A stretch of DNA of 64,000 nucleotides. It comes from Pelagisphaera sp964404745. Its GTDB lineage: Bacteria > Verrucomicrobiota > Verrucomicrobiia > Opitutales > Opitutaceae. Made by a program: the position numbers and the translations under genes. A model generated the notes under the pieces. That model saw only the letters and a program-made list of their open reading frames with translations, did no database searches and had not been told where the DNA came from. The stretch is taken from NCBI GenBank assembly GCA_964404745.1, contig CAYOLG010000026.1, forward strand, positions 4,356 through 68,355. The letters are read 5' to 3'. Of the stretch, positions 37,601-46,457 are shown piece by piece (position 1 is the stretch's first letter; every line of letters begins with the position of its first letter).

Positions 37601-38740
37601 ATGCCGCTTCCCGACTCCAATCAAAACGTGTGGCGCCACCAAACCGGTGGCGGGGCGACTTCGCTGTTCGGACTTCCCTTCTTTTTGGTTGGGATGGGTG
37701 TCATCGTCCTCACTTTCATTCCTCAAGAAGCCAGAGGAGGCGATGCTCTTCCATTTTATTTTGGCATTCCTTTTGGAGCCATATTTGCGGCAGTGGGCGG
37801 GGCAATCCTGTTCGGACGCACGGAACTGATAATCGATCGGGGTGAAGGGACCGTCTTCAAGAACTGGAAACTGCTTTCCAAAACCGTATACAAGCAGCAT
37901 CGCGAATTGATGGAGTTTGACCGGATTCGTCTTAATTCTGAGATCCGTCAGAGCAAGAATTCCAGCTATACCGTCTATCCGATCAAACTCGAGGGGGCGG
38001 AAGCGGAAGCTTTTTCGATTTCCGAAGGGAGAGCGAAAAACAAGGCCCGCTCCCAAGCCGAGAGCCTTGCCACGTTTCTGTCGCTTCCCATCCACGATGA
38101 AATATCCGGATCCGTTCGGGTCAGGGATGCGGATTCGCTCAATCAGTCGATCCGAGAGAAGTTCAAAAGCGGAACGGAAACCAACGAAATCCCCGATCCG
38201 CCGGCCATAATGAAGTCCCGTGTCGACTACGACGGCTACAACTTACAGGTGCAGATCCCGCCTCTAGGTTTCAATGTGGGCTTCCTCATAGCGTTCGCGG
38301 CAATCGCGCTTTTCGAGCTGATCTTCATTTTCAGTTTCGCAATTCCTTTTTTTCGCAATTTCGAGGCCGATTCGTCCGCCCTCATGTTCCTCATCGTCTT
38401 CGGCTTCTTCTTTCTGGGCATCCCCACATTCATTTTGCTAGCCCTTTTGGGAAACGCCTTTCTGGCGAATCAATCCGTATCCGTAAGCAACCAGTCTCTT
38501 TCCGTTTCCAAAGGCTGGCCCTGGAAAAAGTCAGCAACGCTAGAAACTAGCCGCATCGAGGAATTAGTGATCGGGGCGAAATCGAGGAGCCAGGGAAATC
38601 CGAAATCTATCGCCACCATCGGATTCGGCAAAGAAATTCAGGCTATATCAGATGACGCCACTTTGTCCTTCGGGTCGGGCTTGTCAGATGAGGAATTGAT
38701 CTATCTCCATGCCTTGGCAAAAGGAATTCTTGTTTCCTAA
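37601..38740 (+). CDS. Membrane protein of unknown function
   Basis: 379 residues. Two predicted membrane helices lie near the N-terminus (about 22-42 and 51-72, FGLPFFLVGMGVIVLTF and IPFGAIFAAVGGAILFG) and two more near 225-250 and 260-290. The middle and C-terminal soluble parts are charged and beta-rich (ELIIDRGEGTVFKNWKLL, SVSNQSLSVSKGWPWKK), similar to proteins that carry membrane-anchored PH-like or DUF3592-type domains. No family was firmly recognised. It starts a plus-strand pair with the MFS gene 69 bp downstream. Confidence 0.7.
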   Translation: MPLPDSNQNVWRHQTGGGATSLFGLPFFLVGMGVIVLTFIPQEARGGDALPFYFGIPFGAIFAAVGGAILFGRTELIIDRGEGTVFKNWKLLSKTVYKQHRELMEFDRIRLNSEIRQSKNSSYTVYPIKLEGAEAEAFSISEGRAKNKARSQAESLATFLSLPIHDEISGSVRVRDADSLNQSIREKFKSGTETNEIPDPPAIMKSRVDYDGYNLQVQIPPLGFNVGFLIAFAAIALFELIFIFSFAIPFFRNFEADSSALMFLIVFGFFFLGIPTFILLALLGNAFLANQSVSVSNQSLSVSKGWPWKKSATLETSRIEELVIGAKSRSQGNPKSIATIGFGKEIQAISDDATLSFGSGLSDEELIYLHALAKGILVS

Positions 38741-38809
38741 TACGCTTGCCCTCGCCAATTGGCCCCCCAATAAACCTGGACTTTGAGCAACGAACCCGAA
38801 CAACCGTCC

Positions 38810-40096
38810 ATGGATGCCAAGAAGCTCTCGCTCGGCATTATCTTTCTGACGATTTTCATCGATCTTGTCGGGTTCAGTATCATTTTCCCTCTTTTCCCAG
38901 CGATCCTGGAATACTACGGTCAGAGCGGACTGCTGCACGGCCTGACCCAATGGCTGGACTCGTTCTCCGAAGCTACTGGAGCTGGAGATCGATTTACTCC
39001 GGTTCTATTTGGGGGAATCCTTGGGTCCCTCTACGCTTTCCTGCAATTCTTCTTCGCTCCGATCTGGGGAAGCCTTTCCGATCAGTACGGGCGCCGCTCC
39101 ATCCTTCTCATTACTACTCTCGGGGTATTCTCTAGCTACCTGCTTTGGGGCTTCGCTGGAAATTTTTTCCTTCTGGTTTTGGCTCGGTTCGTAGGCGGTT
39201 GCATGAGCGGCAATATATCCGTGGCCACGGCTGCGGTGGCGGATATCACCACCAAAGAGAATCGATCCAAGGGAATGGGCATCGTGGGAGCGGCTTTCGG
39301 ATTGGGCTTTATTCTAGGACCCGCCCTCGGCGGCATATTCAGCCAGTTCAACCTCCTCGAATCTCAACCAGAGCTTGCCCGCTTAGGAATAAACCCCTTT
39401 TCGGTAGTCGCCTTCGCAGCCGCCGCCCTTGCTTTGGTGAATTTCCTTTGGGTAAGGGCCCGCTTCGCCGAATCCTTGCCGAAAGATAGACGAGGAAAAG
39501 GCGAGTCGCGCAATCCCATCGCCCGTCTTTCGGAAAAGTTTCCGCCAGAAATCGCCAAGACCAATCTTACTTATTTCGTGTTCATGTTCGCGTTCGCTGG
39601 AATGGAGTTCACCCTAACTTTTCTGGGGGCGGATCGCTTCGGCTTCACACCTAAGCAAAACGCCTCGATGATGGTGTTCGTCGGCTTCATTCTAGCCCTC
39701 GTCCAAGGGGGACTCGTCAGACGGCTGGCTCCTAAGTACGGGGAGAAACGAGTTGCCATGTGCGGATTGAGTTTCGTCAGCATCGGACTCGTCGCATTAG
39801 GGCTAGCTAACTCCGTAACCGGGCTTTACTCGGGGCTGGCCCTACTAGCTGTCGGAGTCGGACTCTGCAGCCCCACCCTGAGTTCAATGGTCTCCCTCTT
39901 TGCTGACGACTCCAGGCAAGGCAGTGTTCTCGGAACCTTTCGAGCCATCGGATCTCTGGCCCGAGCGGTCGGGCCACTCTTGGCCAGCTTCATATTTTGG
40001 TGGTTGGGCTCGCTCCAACTCTATCTTTTCGGGGCCGTCATAACCGCATTCTCCGTCTGGCTATGCAGCCGCGTACCCGCGCCAGTGAAGGATTAG
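38810..40096 (+). CDS. MFS exporter, TCR/Tet (DHA1) type
   Basis: About 428 residues with 12 predicted membrane segments. It begins with the DHA1/Tet pattern IIFLTIFIDLVGFSIIFPLFP, then the motif A loop LSDQYGRRSILL and, in helix 5, GAAFGLGFILGPALGG (motif C). These proteins export drugs or metabolites by proton antiport. An insert between helices 1 and 2 (EYYGQSGLLHGLTQWLDSFSE) is longer than in TetA. The ATG at 38810 was chosen; an in-frame TTG nine codons upstream is possible. It is convergent with rsmB. Substrate is unknown. Confidence 0.85.
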   Translation: MDAKKLSLGIIFLTIFIDLVGFSIIFPLFPAILEYYGQSGLLHGLTQWLDSFSEATGAGDRFTPVLFGGILGSLYAFLQFFFAPIWGSLSDQYGRRSILLITTLGVFSSYLLWGFAGNFFLLVLARFVGGCMSGNISVATAAVADITTKENRSKGMGIVGAAFGLGFILGPALGGIFSQFNLLESQPELARLGINPFSVVAFAAAALALVNFLWVRARFAESLPKDRRGKGESRNPIARLSEKFPPEIAKTNLTYFVFMFAFAGMEFTLTFLGADRFGFTPKQNASMMVFVGFILALVQGGLVRRLAPKYGEKRVAMCGLSFVSIGLVALGLANSVTGLYSGLALLAVGVGLCSPTLSSMVSLFADDSRQGSVLGTFRAIGSLARAVGPLLASFIFWWLGSLQLYLFGAVITAFSVWLCSRVPAPVKD

Positions 40097-40127
40097 TTCG
40101 GCGGGTGGACGCCCAGAAAAACTTGAG

Positions 40128-40200
40128 CCCGCCCAGAGGTCGGGTTACACCTCTATCCGTCCGGCAGTAAGCTGAGGGTGGAGTCCGGCCGCCGGGCGGG
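40128..40200. repeat. Multi-helix fold between convergent genes
   Basis: An outer stem CCCGCCC (40128-40134) and GGGCGGG (40194-40200) encloses an AGAGGT/ACCTCT hairpin (40135-40154) and a second structured stretch with two GTCCGGC copies. There is no T-run. It lies between the MFS gene and rsmB and could be a joint transcript end or a decayed repeat. Confidence 0.4.
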
Positions 40201-40256
40201 AATAATATTCCGCTCATACCTTTGCAAAAAGCGATGACTATCGGGTGCAAAGGGGG

Positions 40257-41516
40257 TCATGATCCAGCCACGCGTTGCATCAACGCAACACCCGCCCCAT
40301 CGAGCCCTGTTTCCCAAGGGTAATTTTTGATCTGTTCAACCAATTCGAAGTTACCACCGGCTGCCGAGCTTAGAAAGCGATCCACCACCGATTCATTCTC
40401 GTCCGTTTCAACACTACAGGTGCTGTAAACCAGCCAACCACTCGGACTCGTAAAAAGAGACGCCTGGGCGAGCATTCGCTCTTGAAGAGCGATTAGCTCC
40501 GTCATGGCATCGTTTGTTAACCGCCACTTGACATCCGGCTTTTTCTGTAGAACGCCAGTATTGCTGCAAGGGGCATCCAAATAGACCCCTTCAAATCGAC
40601 CCGACTCCGCTAAGTCGATTTGAAATATGTCGCTCCCCAAGGGCCGAGCTCTCGATATGCCCATTCTTTGCATATTCGCTCGAAGCCGATCGAAGCGGGG
40701 TCCGGGCAGGTCCACCGAGACGATTTCCTCGAGACGCTCGTCAAATAATTTGTCGAAGAGAATCGTTTTCCCACCGGGCGCGGAACATAGGTCGAGGATA
40801 CGCCCCTCGCTAAACACTTTGCGAAGCATCTCCGGTCCCAATCTCGTGCCCGGATCCTGGACGTAGACCGCTCCTTCATCGAGCAGTCGGGCAATCTGCG
40901 GCCAATCACCTTTGGCCACCATCCGGTAGGGGCGCCAGGGGCTTTCCAACCCTACCTCTTTAGCTTCCGCGGAAATTGGGAGAAAATAGATTTCTGGCTC
41001 GGTTTGATTCCAGTTCGTGAATTTCCTCGCAGCTTCCCACCCAAATGATTCCTGCCAGCGGCGAACCAGCCATTCCGGGTGGCTTTCTTTTTCCGCCAGT
41101 TCAGCAACCGAATTGGTCGATTCTCTGTCGAGATTTTCCAACCGTTCACCGACCTTTCGCAAGACCGCGTTGGCCATGGCCTTCTCGCCAGAGCTAAACC
41201 GCCTGCCAATCTCGCCAACGGCATGGTCCACGATCTGAGCTTTCTTGTCCGGTTCGGAAAGCAACTCAAATCCAGCTACCAAGAGAGCCGAACGCAAACC
41301 CGGGCGTGGCCGCTTTCGCAAATGGGCATCGACTGAGGATTCCAAGAGCCAAAGATGGCGAACAACACCATAAAGCAAGAATTGGCACCGACGTCGTTTT
41401 CCGCGATCCATCGAATCGGGCAGACGCTCCATTAAATGAGATAGCCGGGCGGGCCGGGTCAAAAACCTTTCCACCAATCTCGTGGACCAATTCCAAGACG
41501 TATCTCTCATTGCCAA
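40257..41516 (-). CDS. rsmB: 16S rRNA m5C methyltransferase, RsmB/NOL1-NOP2-Sun family
   Basis: A 419-residue RNA methyltransferase that makes 5-methylcytosine in 16S rRNA (C967 in E. coli) using SAM. The N-terminal NusB-like helical domain spans about 10-130 and the Rossmann methyltransferase domain begins with ILDLCSAPGGKT (about 245). The two catalytic cysteines are in DAPCSNTGV and YSTCSVE. The NusB-like N-terminus favours RsmB over RsmF; another family member is possible. The start is the first ATG (an ATG two codons later is equivalent). It is divergent from the long greA with an 83-bp gap. Confidence 0.85.
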   Translation of the reverse strand: MAMRDTSWNWSTRLVERFLTRPARLSHLMERLPDSMDRGKRRRCQFLLYGVVRHLWLLESSVDAHLRKRPRPGLRSALLVAGFELLSEPDKKAQIVDHAVGEIGRRFSSGEKAMANAVLRKVGERLENLDRESTNSVAELAEKESHPEWLVRRWQESFGWEAARKFTNWNQTEPEIYFLPISAEAKEVGLESPWRPYRMVAKGDWPQIARLLDEGAVYVQDPGTRLGPEMLRKVFSEGRILDLCSAPGGKTILFDKLFDERLEEIVSVDLPGPRFDRLRANMQRMGISRARPLGSDIFQIDLAESGRFEGVYLDAPCSNTGVLQKKPDVKWRLTNDAMTELIALQERMLAQASLFTSPSGWLVYSTCSVETDENESVVDRFLSSAAGGNFELVEQIKNYPWETGLDGAGVALMQRVAGS

Positions 41517-41599
41517 ACCCGATCTTGTTGCTGGAAGAGTCGCTCGTTGACAACCGCATAAAAAGACGCCTCTCTTAATAGTTTACTCGCAAAACTTTC

Positions 41600-43456
41600 A
41601 TGAACGAAGAAGCCGTACTAGAACTTATTACGCGGAAACCCGAGCTCAAGCCAGCCAAAGAGAAGCTCGAGTCCATGCAGCCTGGCAGCTATTGTATTCA
41701 CCAAAGCTGGGGATTTGGGCAAATAAAGGAGTATGATGAAGAGAGCGGCAAGCTGATCATCGACTTCGAGGGTAAAGAGGGGCATCGGATGGATCCGGGC
41801 TTCTGCGTCGTCACTATGCAGGTGCTTCCCCCCGATCATCTAATGGCTCGTAAAGAGAACGAGCCGGAAGCAATCGCCGAGCTTATTTCGAAGAATCAGT
41901 GCGATTTGATCGTCGAATTGCTGAAACAATACCCTAATGGGGCAGCCAGCGCTACTGAGGTTGAGAGTGTACTAACGCAAGTAGTCGGACCCGATAAATT
42001 TAAAAAATGGTGGACGGCTACCAAAAAGATTTTGGCCAAGGATCCTCGAATCGCCGTTCCGTCCCGTAAAACTGGCATGTACGTGCTCCGAGAGGAACCT
42101 GTTAGCATCGAAGAGGAATTGATCGAAGAATACAACGAGACGCAGTCCGCCAAACGTCGAGTTCTCATCGCCGACAAATTATTGGATACCGTCCGCGAAA
42201 AGCCAGAAATCAAGGATCAGCTCGCAGTCGTTCTTCATGGCCTAGCCACCGCAGTTAAAGAATCCAACCAGCTTTCACTAGCCGAAAAACTCCGCGGAGC
42301 TTGGATACGCAACGACTTGGCCGGAATTCTTGAAGTCGATATTTCCGACTTCGAACCCACCCTGACAGAATTGGTTAGCGATCCCAGCACGCTCGACACA
42401 CTCGTCAAAGATCTGCCGACTACCCTGCAAACACGCGCTCTAGAGCTAATCAAGGAGTCGCATCCAGCCGGCTGGAAAGAAATCTCATTCAATCTGCTAA
42501 AGAATAGTAGCGGTAAATTCACTACAGACTGCGTAAACTTCCTTCTGCAAAACGGCTTCGAGGATGAGCTCCTGGAAACCTTTGAACGCTGGCAAACCGA
42601 GCAGAATCTTAAAGAGCCAGTCCTCCTATGGATCGTGAAGAATCGCAACTCGCGCAAATTCGGGGATCTCGTCCGGCCCATGATAACGCCCCGTTTGCTG
42701 AACGCGATTTTCTATGCCATCGACTACGAAGCCCTGCAAATCTCCACAACGCGCCGCATTCCGTTGGCGGAAGTTCTAAGTGAAGACGCGGAACTGATTC
42801 CCGACTTGCTCGCGGATGCTGACTCTGAAACCGCGCGCGACTTAGCGAACAATTTGCTACTCAACCAAGGTTTCGAAGAACTGACTAAAAAGTCCCTACT
42901 GGCTCGCTTCATCAAGATTTTCCCAGCCGTTCAGTCCTTACTGGAAACGGGAGAAGAGGAAAAGGGCAAAGGACTGGTCGTATCCAAAGAAAGCTACGAC
43001 AAAGCGGTTGCTGAATACGACGATCTCGTAACTAAGCAGATCCCCGAAAATAGCAAAGCGATTGGCTTGGCTCGCGAACTGGGCGACTTGAAGGAGAATT
43101 CCGAATACAAGATGGCGAAGCAGGACCAAGCATTGCTTCTGGCCCGGAGAAACAAGCTGGAAATGGATTTACAGCGAGCCAAGATTTCCGACTTCACGGA
43201 AATCGGAACGGATGTCGTTGGCATTGGCAGCGTGGTTAAGCTTCTCGATGAAAACAAGGACAATGAAATTACCTACACGATCCTCGGAGCCTGGGATAGC
43301 GACCCAGATAAGCAGATCATCTCCTATCAAACACCGCTGGGTAAAGCCTTGCTCGGCAAGTCCCCTGGCGAGGAAATCGAACTCCACATCGAGGGCGTTG
43401 ATAGCCTCCTGAAGATCATGTCCATCGAGCGCTACGTCGATCTCGTTGCCAACTAG
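41600..43456 (+). CDS. greA: Transcription elongation factor GreA with long N-terminal extension
   Basis: 618 residues, compared with about 158 for ordinary GreA. The last 160 residues are a complete GreA: an N-terminal coiled coil with the acidic tip GDLKENSEY (D496, E499 for RNA-cleavage stimulation), then the FKBP-like domain ending GEEIELHI. The first 450 residues have a small beta-barrel-like start (GSYCIHQSWGFGQIKEYDEESGKLIIDF in order, about 28-55) and a long, mainly helical region with no recognised family. Chlamydial GreA has a similar large extension, so this appears to be a PVC-superphylum trait. It acts on stalled RNA polymerase. A terminator follows. Confidence 0.88.
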   Translation: MNEEAVLELITRKPELKPAKEKLESMQPGSYCIHQSWGFGQIKEYDEESGKLIIDFEGKEGHRMDPGFCVVTMQVLPPDHLMARKENEPEAIAELISKNQCDLIVELLKQYPNGAASATEVESVLTQVVGPDKFKKWWTATKKILAKDPRIAVPSRKTGMYVLREEPVSIEEELIEEYNETQSAKRRVLIADKLLDTVREKPEIKDQLAVVLHGLATAVKESNQLSLAEKLRGAWIRNDLAGILEVDISDFEPTLTELVSDPSTLDTLVKDLPTTLQTRALELIKESHPAGWKEISFNLLKNSSGKFTTDCVNFLLQNGFEDELLETFERWQTEQNLKEPVLLWIVKNRNSRKFGDLVRPMITPRLLNAIFYAIDYEALQISTTRRIPLAEVLSEDAELIPDLLADADSETARDLANNLLLNQGFEELTKKSLLARFIKIFPAVQSLLETGEEEKGKGLVVSKESYDKAVAEYDDLVTKQIPENSKAIGLARELGDLKENSEYKMAKQDQALLLARRNKLEMDLQRAKISDFTEIGTDVVGIGSVVKLLDENKDNEITYTILGAWDSDPDKQIISYQTPLGKALLGKSPGEEIELHIEGVDSLLKIMSIERYVDLVAN

Positions 43457-43482
43457 GCGCACCTTGCGTCCCTTGTTTACAA

Positions 43483-43514
43483 GCCGCGGCTGCTCATTGC
43501 AAACGCGGCTTTTT
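43483..43514 (+). terminator. Rho-independent terminator after greA
   Basis: Hairpin GCCGCG / CGCGGC followed by five Ts, 26 bp after the greA stop. Confidence 0.8.
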
Positions 43515-43552
43515 ACTTCTTAAATCAGCATTCTTCCTTTTTACTTCCTTTT

Positions 43553-44485
43553 ATGAAGCCCGCTTGGGACACTCTCAAAGTGCTGGCAGAGCCCACCCGC
43601 CTGAGGATATTGGCAATGCTTCGCAGCGAGGAGCTTTCCGTAGCCGAATTGCAGGAAGCTCTAGACATGTCTCAGTCTAGAATCTCATCGCAATTGGCTC
43701 TTCTGCGACAGGCAGACCTCGTGGTCGACCGACGGGAAGGGAAGAAGAGTTTCTATTCCCTGCAGCGAAATCTAGAGCCCACCGACCAATCGCTAATCAA
43801 AGCCGCGATCGAATCGGTAGCCAACTCGCCCGAGATGAAGGAGGATGAGGACAGCCTGCGACGAGTCATTCAAAAACGACGCAAGGTCGCGGAGGAGTAC
43901 TTCAACCTCATAGCCGGAAGACTGGGCAAAAACTATTGCCCCGGACGTTCGTGGGAGGCCATTGGCCACATGCTCCTCCACTTCGTGCCGAAAATCGTGG
44001 TGGCCGATCTTGGAGCTGGAGAAGGCATGATTTCGCAACTTATCGCCCGGCAAGCGGAAACCGTCTATTGTATCGATAGTTCGCCCAAGATGGTCGAAGT
44101 GGGAAAAGAATTAGCGGAGCGTAATCAACTGGAGAATCTCCACTATTTGCTGGGAGATGTCGAAGCGGTTCCGCTCGATGACGCAACCGCCCACATTTCC
44201 CTACTAAGCCAAGCCCTGCATCATGCTAACCGTCCAGAGCAAGCGATCGCTGAAGCCTTTCGGATAACTAAACCCGGCGGGAGAGTCATCATTCTCGATC
44301 TGAAAGAACATACATTCGAGAAAGCCAGAGAGCTGTATGCGGATACCTGGCTCGGTTTCGCCGAAAATAAAATTCACTCGTGGCTAAGCAATGCCGGCTT
44401 CGAGAATGTCTCCGTCTCTACGGTAGCTAAAGAGGCCGAGGAACCTCGGTTCGAGACCATTTTAGCTACCGGTTTCAAGCGGTAA
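43553..44485 (+). CDS. ArsR-family regulator fused to a SAM-dependent methyltransferase
   Basis: 310 residues. The N-terminal 85 residues form an ArsR-type winged helix (LKVLAEPTRLRILAMLRSEELSVAELQ, MSQSRISSQLALLRQADLV). The rest is a class I methyltransferase with the SAM motif VVADLGAGEG (about 148-157), IDSSPKMVE and LLSQALHHANRPEQAIAEAFR. The ArsR part has no obvious metal-binding cysteines. This fusion is known in several phyla and is sometimes linked to methionine/SAM genes, but no such gene is adjacent here. It lies alone between greA and the convergent ptsI. Whether it methylates a small molecule or only senses SAM is unknown. Confidence 0.88.
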   Translation: MKPAWDTLKVLAEPTRLRILAMLRSEELSVAELQEALDMSQSRISSQLALLRQADLVVDRREGKKSFYSLQRNLEPTDQSLIKAAIESVANSPEMKEDEDSLRRVIQKRRKVAEEYFNLIAGRLGKNYCPGRSWEAIGHMLLHFVPKIVVADLGAGEGMISQLIARQAETVYCIDSSPKMVEVGKELAERNQLENLHYLLGDVEAVPLDDATAHISLLSQALHHANRPEQAIAEAFRITKPGGRVIILDLKEHTFEKARELYADTWLGFAENKIHSWLSNAGFENVSVSTVAKEAEEPRFETILATGFKR

Positions 44486-44640
44486 GGCAGAGTCCCAGTC
44501 GGGAATCGCCCGCGTCTCGCGCGCAAAATTGAGGCGCCTATCCCATTCCCTGTTTTACTGGACCAATCGCGACGAGACCGAGTAGACAAAAATGCCCGCG
44601 GACCACGGGCGACCCCGGCCTACGACAAGAACTATGCCAA

Positions 44641-46407
44641 TTAAGATATCGATGCCATCCGCGAATCATAAAAGGCGGTTAGATTTTCGAGTATCTTTAT
44701 GGAGTCGGTTTCCAAGAGGGCCATTTCAGCCAAATCTCGCGCCTCTTTTAGCTCCATGCTCTGCACGACAAACTTAGCATGGGGCAGCAAGCTGGGCGAC
44801 ATGCTTAAAGATTCGATCCCCAACCCAATCAGCAAGGGCACCAGAATGGGATCTCCCGCCATCTCGCCGCATATCGATACATCCACATCTCCCTCCGCCG
44901 CCGCTTTGACAATCATGTCCAGCAATCTGATCACCGCTGGGTGCGTGGGCTCGTAAAGATGGGCGACACGATCGTTCAACCGATCAACAGCCATGAGATA
45001 TTGAATAAGATCATTCGAGCCAATACTGAAAAACGAGCTCTCTGAAACGAGAGTGTCACAAGCAATAGCGGCGCTGGGGATCTCGATCATAGATCCGGTT
45101 TCAATCGATTCGTTAAAAGCTATCTCTTCGCTTCGCAACTGCTCTTTGGCAATTTCCAGGCATTCGTTGGCCTGTTTCAGCTCCTCGGCACCGCTTATCA
45201 TAGGATACATGACTTTGACATTCCCATGCACGCTCGCCCGCAATATGGCCCGCAACTGAGTAGCGAAAATGTCAATGTTGTCCAAACAGTATCTTATTGC
45301 TCTGTATCCAAGAAATGGATTAGCCTCATGCTGCATCCCCAGTTCTGGCGATAAAGATATTTTGTCCCCGCCTAAATCGAGAGTGCGAATGACAACCGGA
45401 CGGCCATCCATCGCCTCCGCGGCGGCACGATAAGCCTCGTATTGCTCATCCTCGGTCGGCAGAGATCGCGATTTGAGAAAAAGGTACTCGGTTCTAAAGA
45501 GGCCAACGCCATCCGCCCCGATCTCTAGGGCCTTTTTCGCCTCTTGGGCCGTTTCTATGTTCGCCTGCAACTGGATCGGGTGGCCATCCTTAGTCTCGGA
45601 TACTTTTTTTGAAAATGCGATGAGTCGTTCCTCGATCGAGGTCCTCTCATCTTTGAGCTTCCCGTAGCGAAACAGCGTATCCTCACTCGGATTGACCACG
45701 ACTTTGCCTTCATAGCCATCGACGAGAACGATATCTCCGGGCACGACCTTCTGGGAGATATTTCCCAGCCCAACCACAGCGGGAATATTCATAGACCTAG
45801 CCACGATGACCGTGTGTCCAGTCTTGCCACCTAGATCAGTCACTAAAGCCAGGACGTGGTCTTTATCAATACTCGCCGAATCCGACGGGGCGATTTCCTG
45901 GGCTACCACCACGTGCTTGTTGTCAGGCCGCTCTCCATCATCTTCCAGCGATTGCCCGGTAAGGTTACTCACTAGGCGACGCATGACATCCCTGATGTCA
46001 CTCGCTCGCTCACGGAGATACTCGTCATCGATTTGACCAAATGCTTCGATATATCGTTTGCCGACCCGCCACAGCGAGGCCTCGACATTCTCCTCAGAGG
46101 CTTCCATTTCCCGGACAATCTCGTCAATCAAGGCCTGATCCTCCAGTACCATCAGGTGGGCATCAAAAATTCGGGCTTCCTCCTCGCCCAAACTTTCCTC
46201 CACCTGGTCCCGAATCTTCTGAATCTGTTTCCTAGTGGATAGAAGGGCGTTTTCAAAACGCGCGACTTCCGCCTCGTGCGAGGCCGCATCTACTTGATAC
46301 TTCGGAATCGCGATCTCCCTCTCCCGCAGAATCGAAACCGGTCCATGAGCAATGCCTGGGGATGCTCCGATCCCCTTATACTCTTTTTCCTCTCTTCTCG
46401 GTTCCAT
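44641..46407 (-). CDS. ptsI: Phosphoenolpyruvate-protein phosphotransferase (PTS enzyme I)
   Basis: A 588-residue enzyme I that takes phosphate from PEP on a histidine and passes it to HPr. The N-terminal domain runs to about 200, with phospho-acceptor His198 in GGKTGHTVIVARS (E. coli His189). The PEP-binding barrel has FRTEYLFL, RTLDLGGDK, NPFLGYRAIR, MIEIPSAA, IGSNDLIQY and CGEMAGDP with the catalytic Cys. There is no GAF domain, so it is PtsI rather than PtsP. The start at 46407 gives EYKGIGASPGIAHG near the N-terminus; the longer frame overlaps ispE. No HPr or sugar EII gene is in the window, so it may serve regulation rather than transport. Confidence 0.92.
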   Translation of the reverse strand: MEPRREEKEYKGIGASPGIAHGPVSILREREIAIPKYQVDAASHEAEVARFENALLSTRKQIQKIRDQVEESLGEEEARIFDAHLMVLEDQALIDEIVREMEASEENVEASLWRVGKRYIEAFGQIDDEYLRERASDIRDVMRRLVSNLTGQSLEDDGERPDNKHVVVAQEIAPSDSASIDKDHVLALVTDLGGKTGHTVIVARSMNIPAVVGLGNISQKVVPGDIVLVDGYEGKVVVNPSEDTLFRYGKLKDERTSIEERLIAFSKKVSETKDGHPIQLQANIETAQEAKKALEIGADGVGLFRTEYLFLKSRSLPTEDEQYEAYRAAAEAMDGRPVVIRTLDLGGDKISLSPELGMQHEANPFLGYRAIRYCLDNIDIFATQLRAILRASVHGNVKVMYPMISGAEELKQANECLEIAKEQLRSEEIAFNESIETGSMIEIPSAAIACDTLVSESSFFSIGSNDLIQYLMAVDRLNDRVAHLYEPTHPAVIRLLDMIVKAAAEGDVDVSICGEMAGDPILVPLLIGLGIESLSMSPSLLPHAKFVVQSMELKEARDLAEMALLETDSIKILENLTAFYDSRMASIS

Positions 46408-46457
46408 TTTGATTATTTCGAAAGCCGCGACAAGCGCAAGCCCGCCCTCGCTGGGCT

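Noticed and set aside
44641..46407. PTS enzyme I as a DhaM-like partner of DhaKL
   Set aside because: It has only the enzyme I layout, without HPr or EIIA-Man domains, and is 8 kb away on the other strand.
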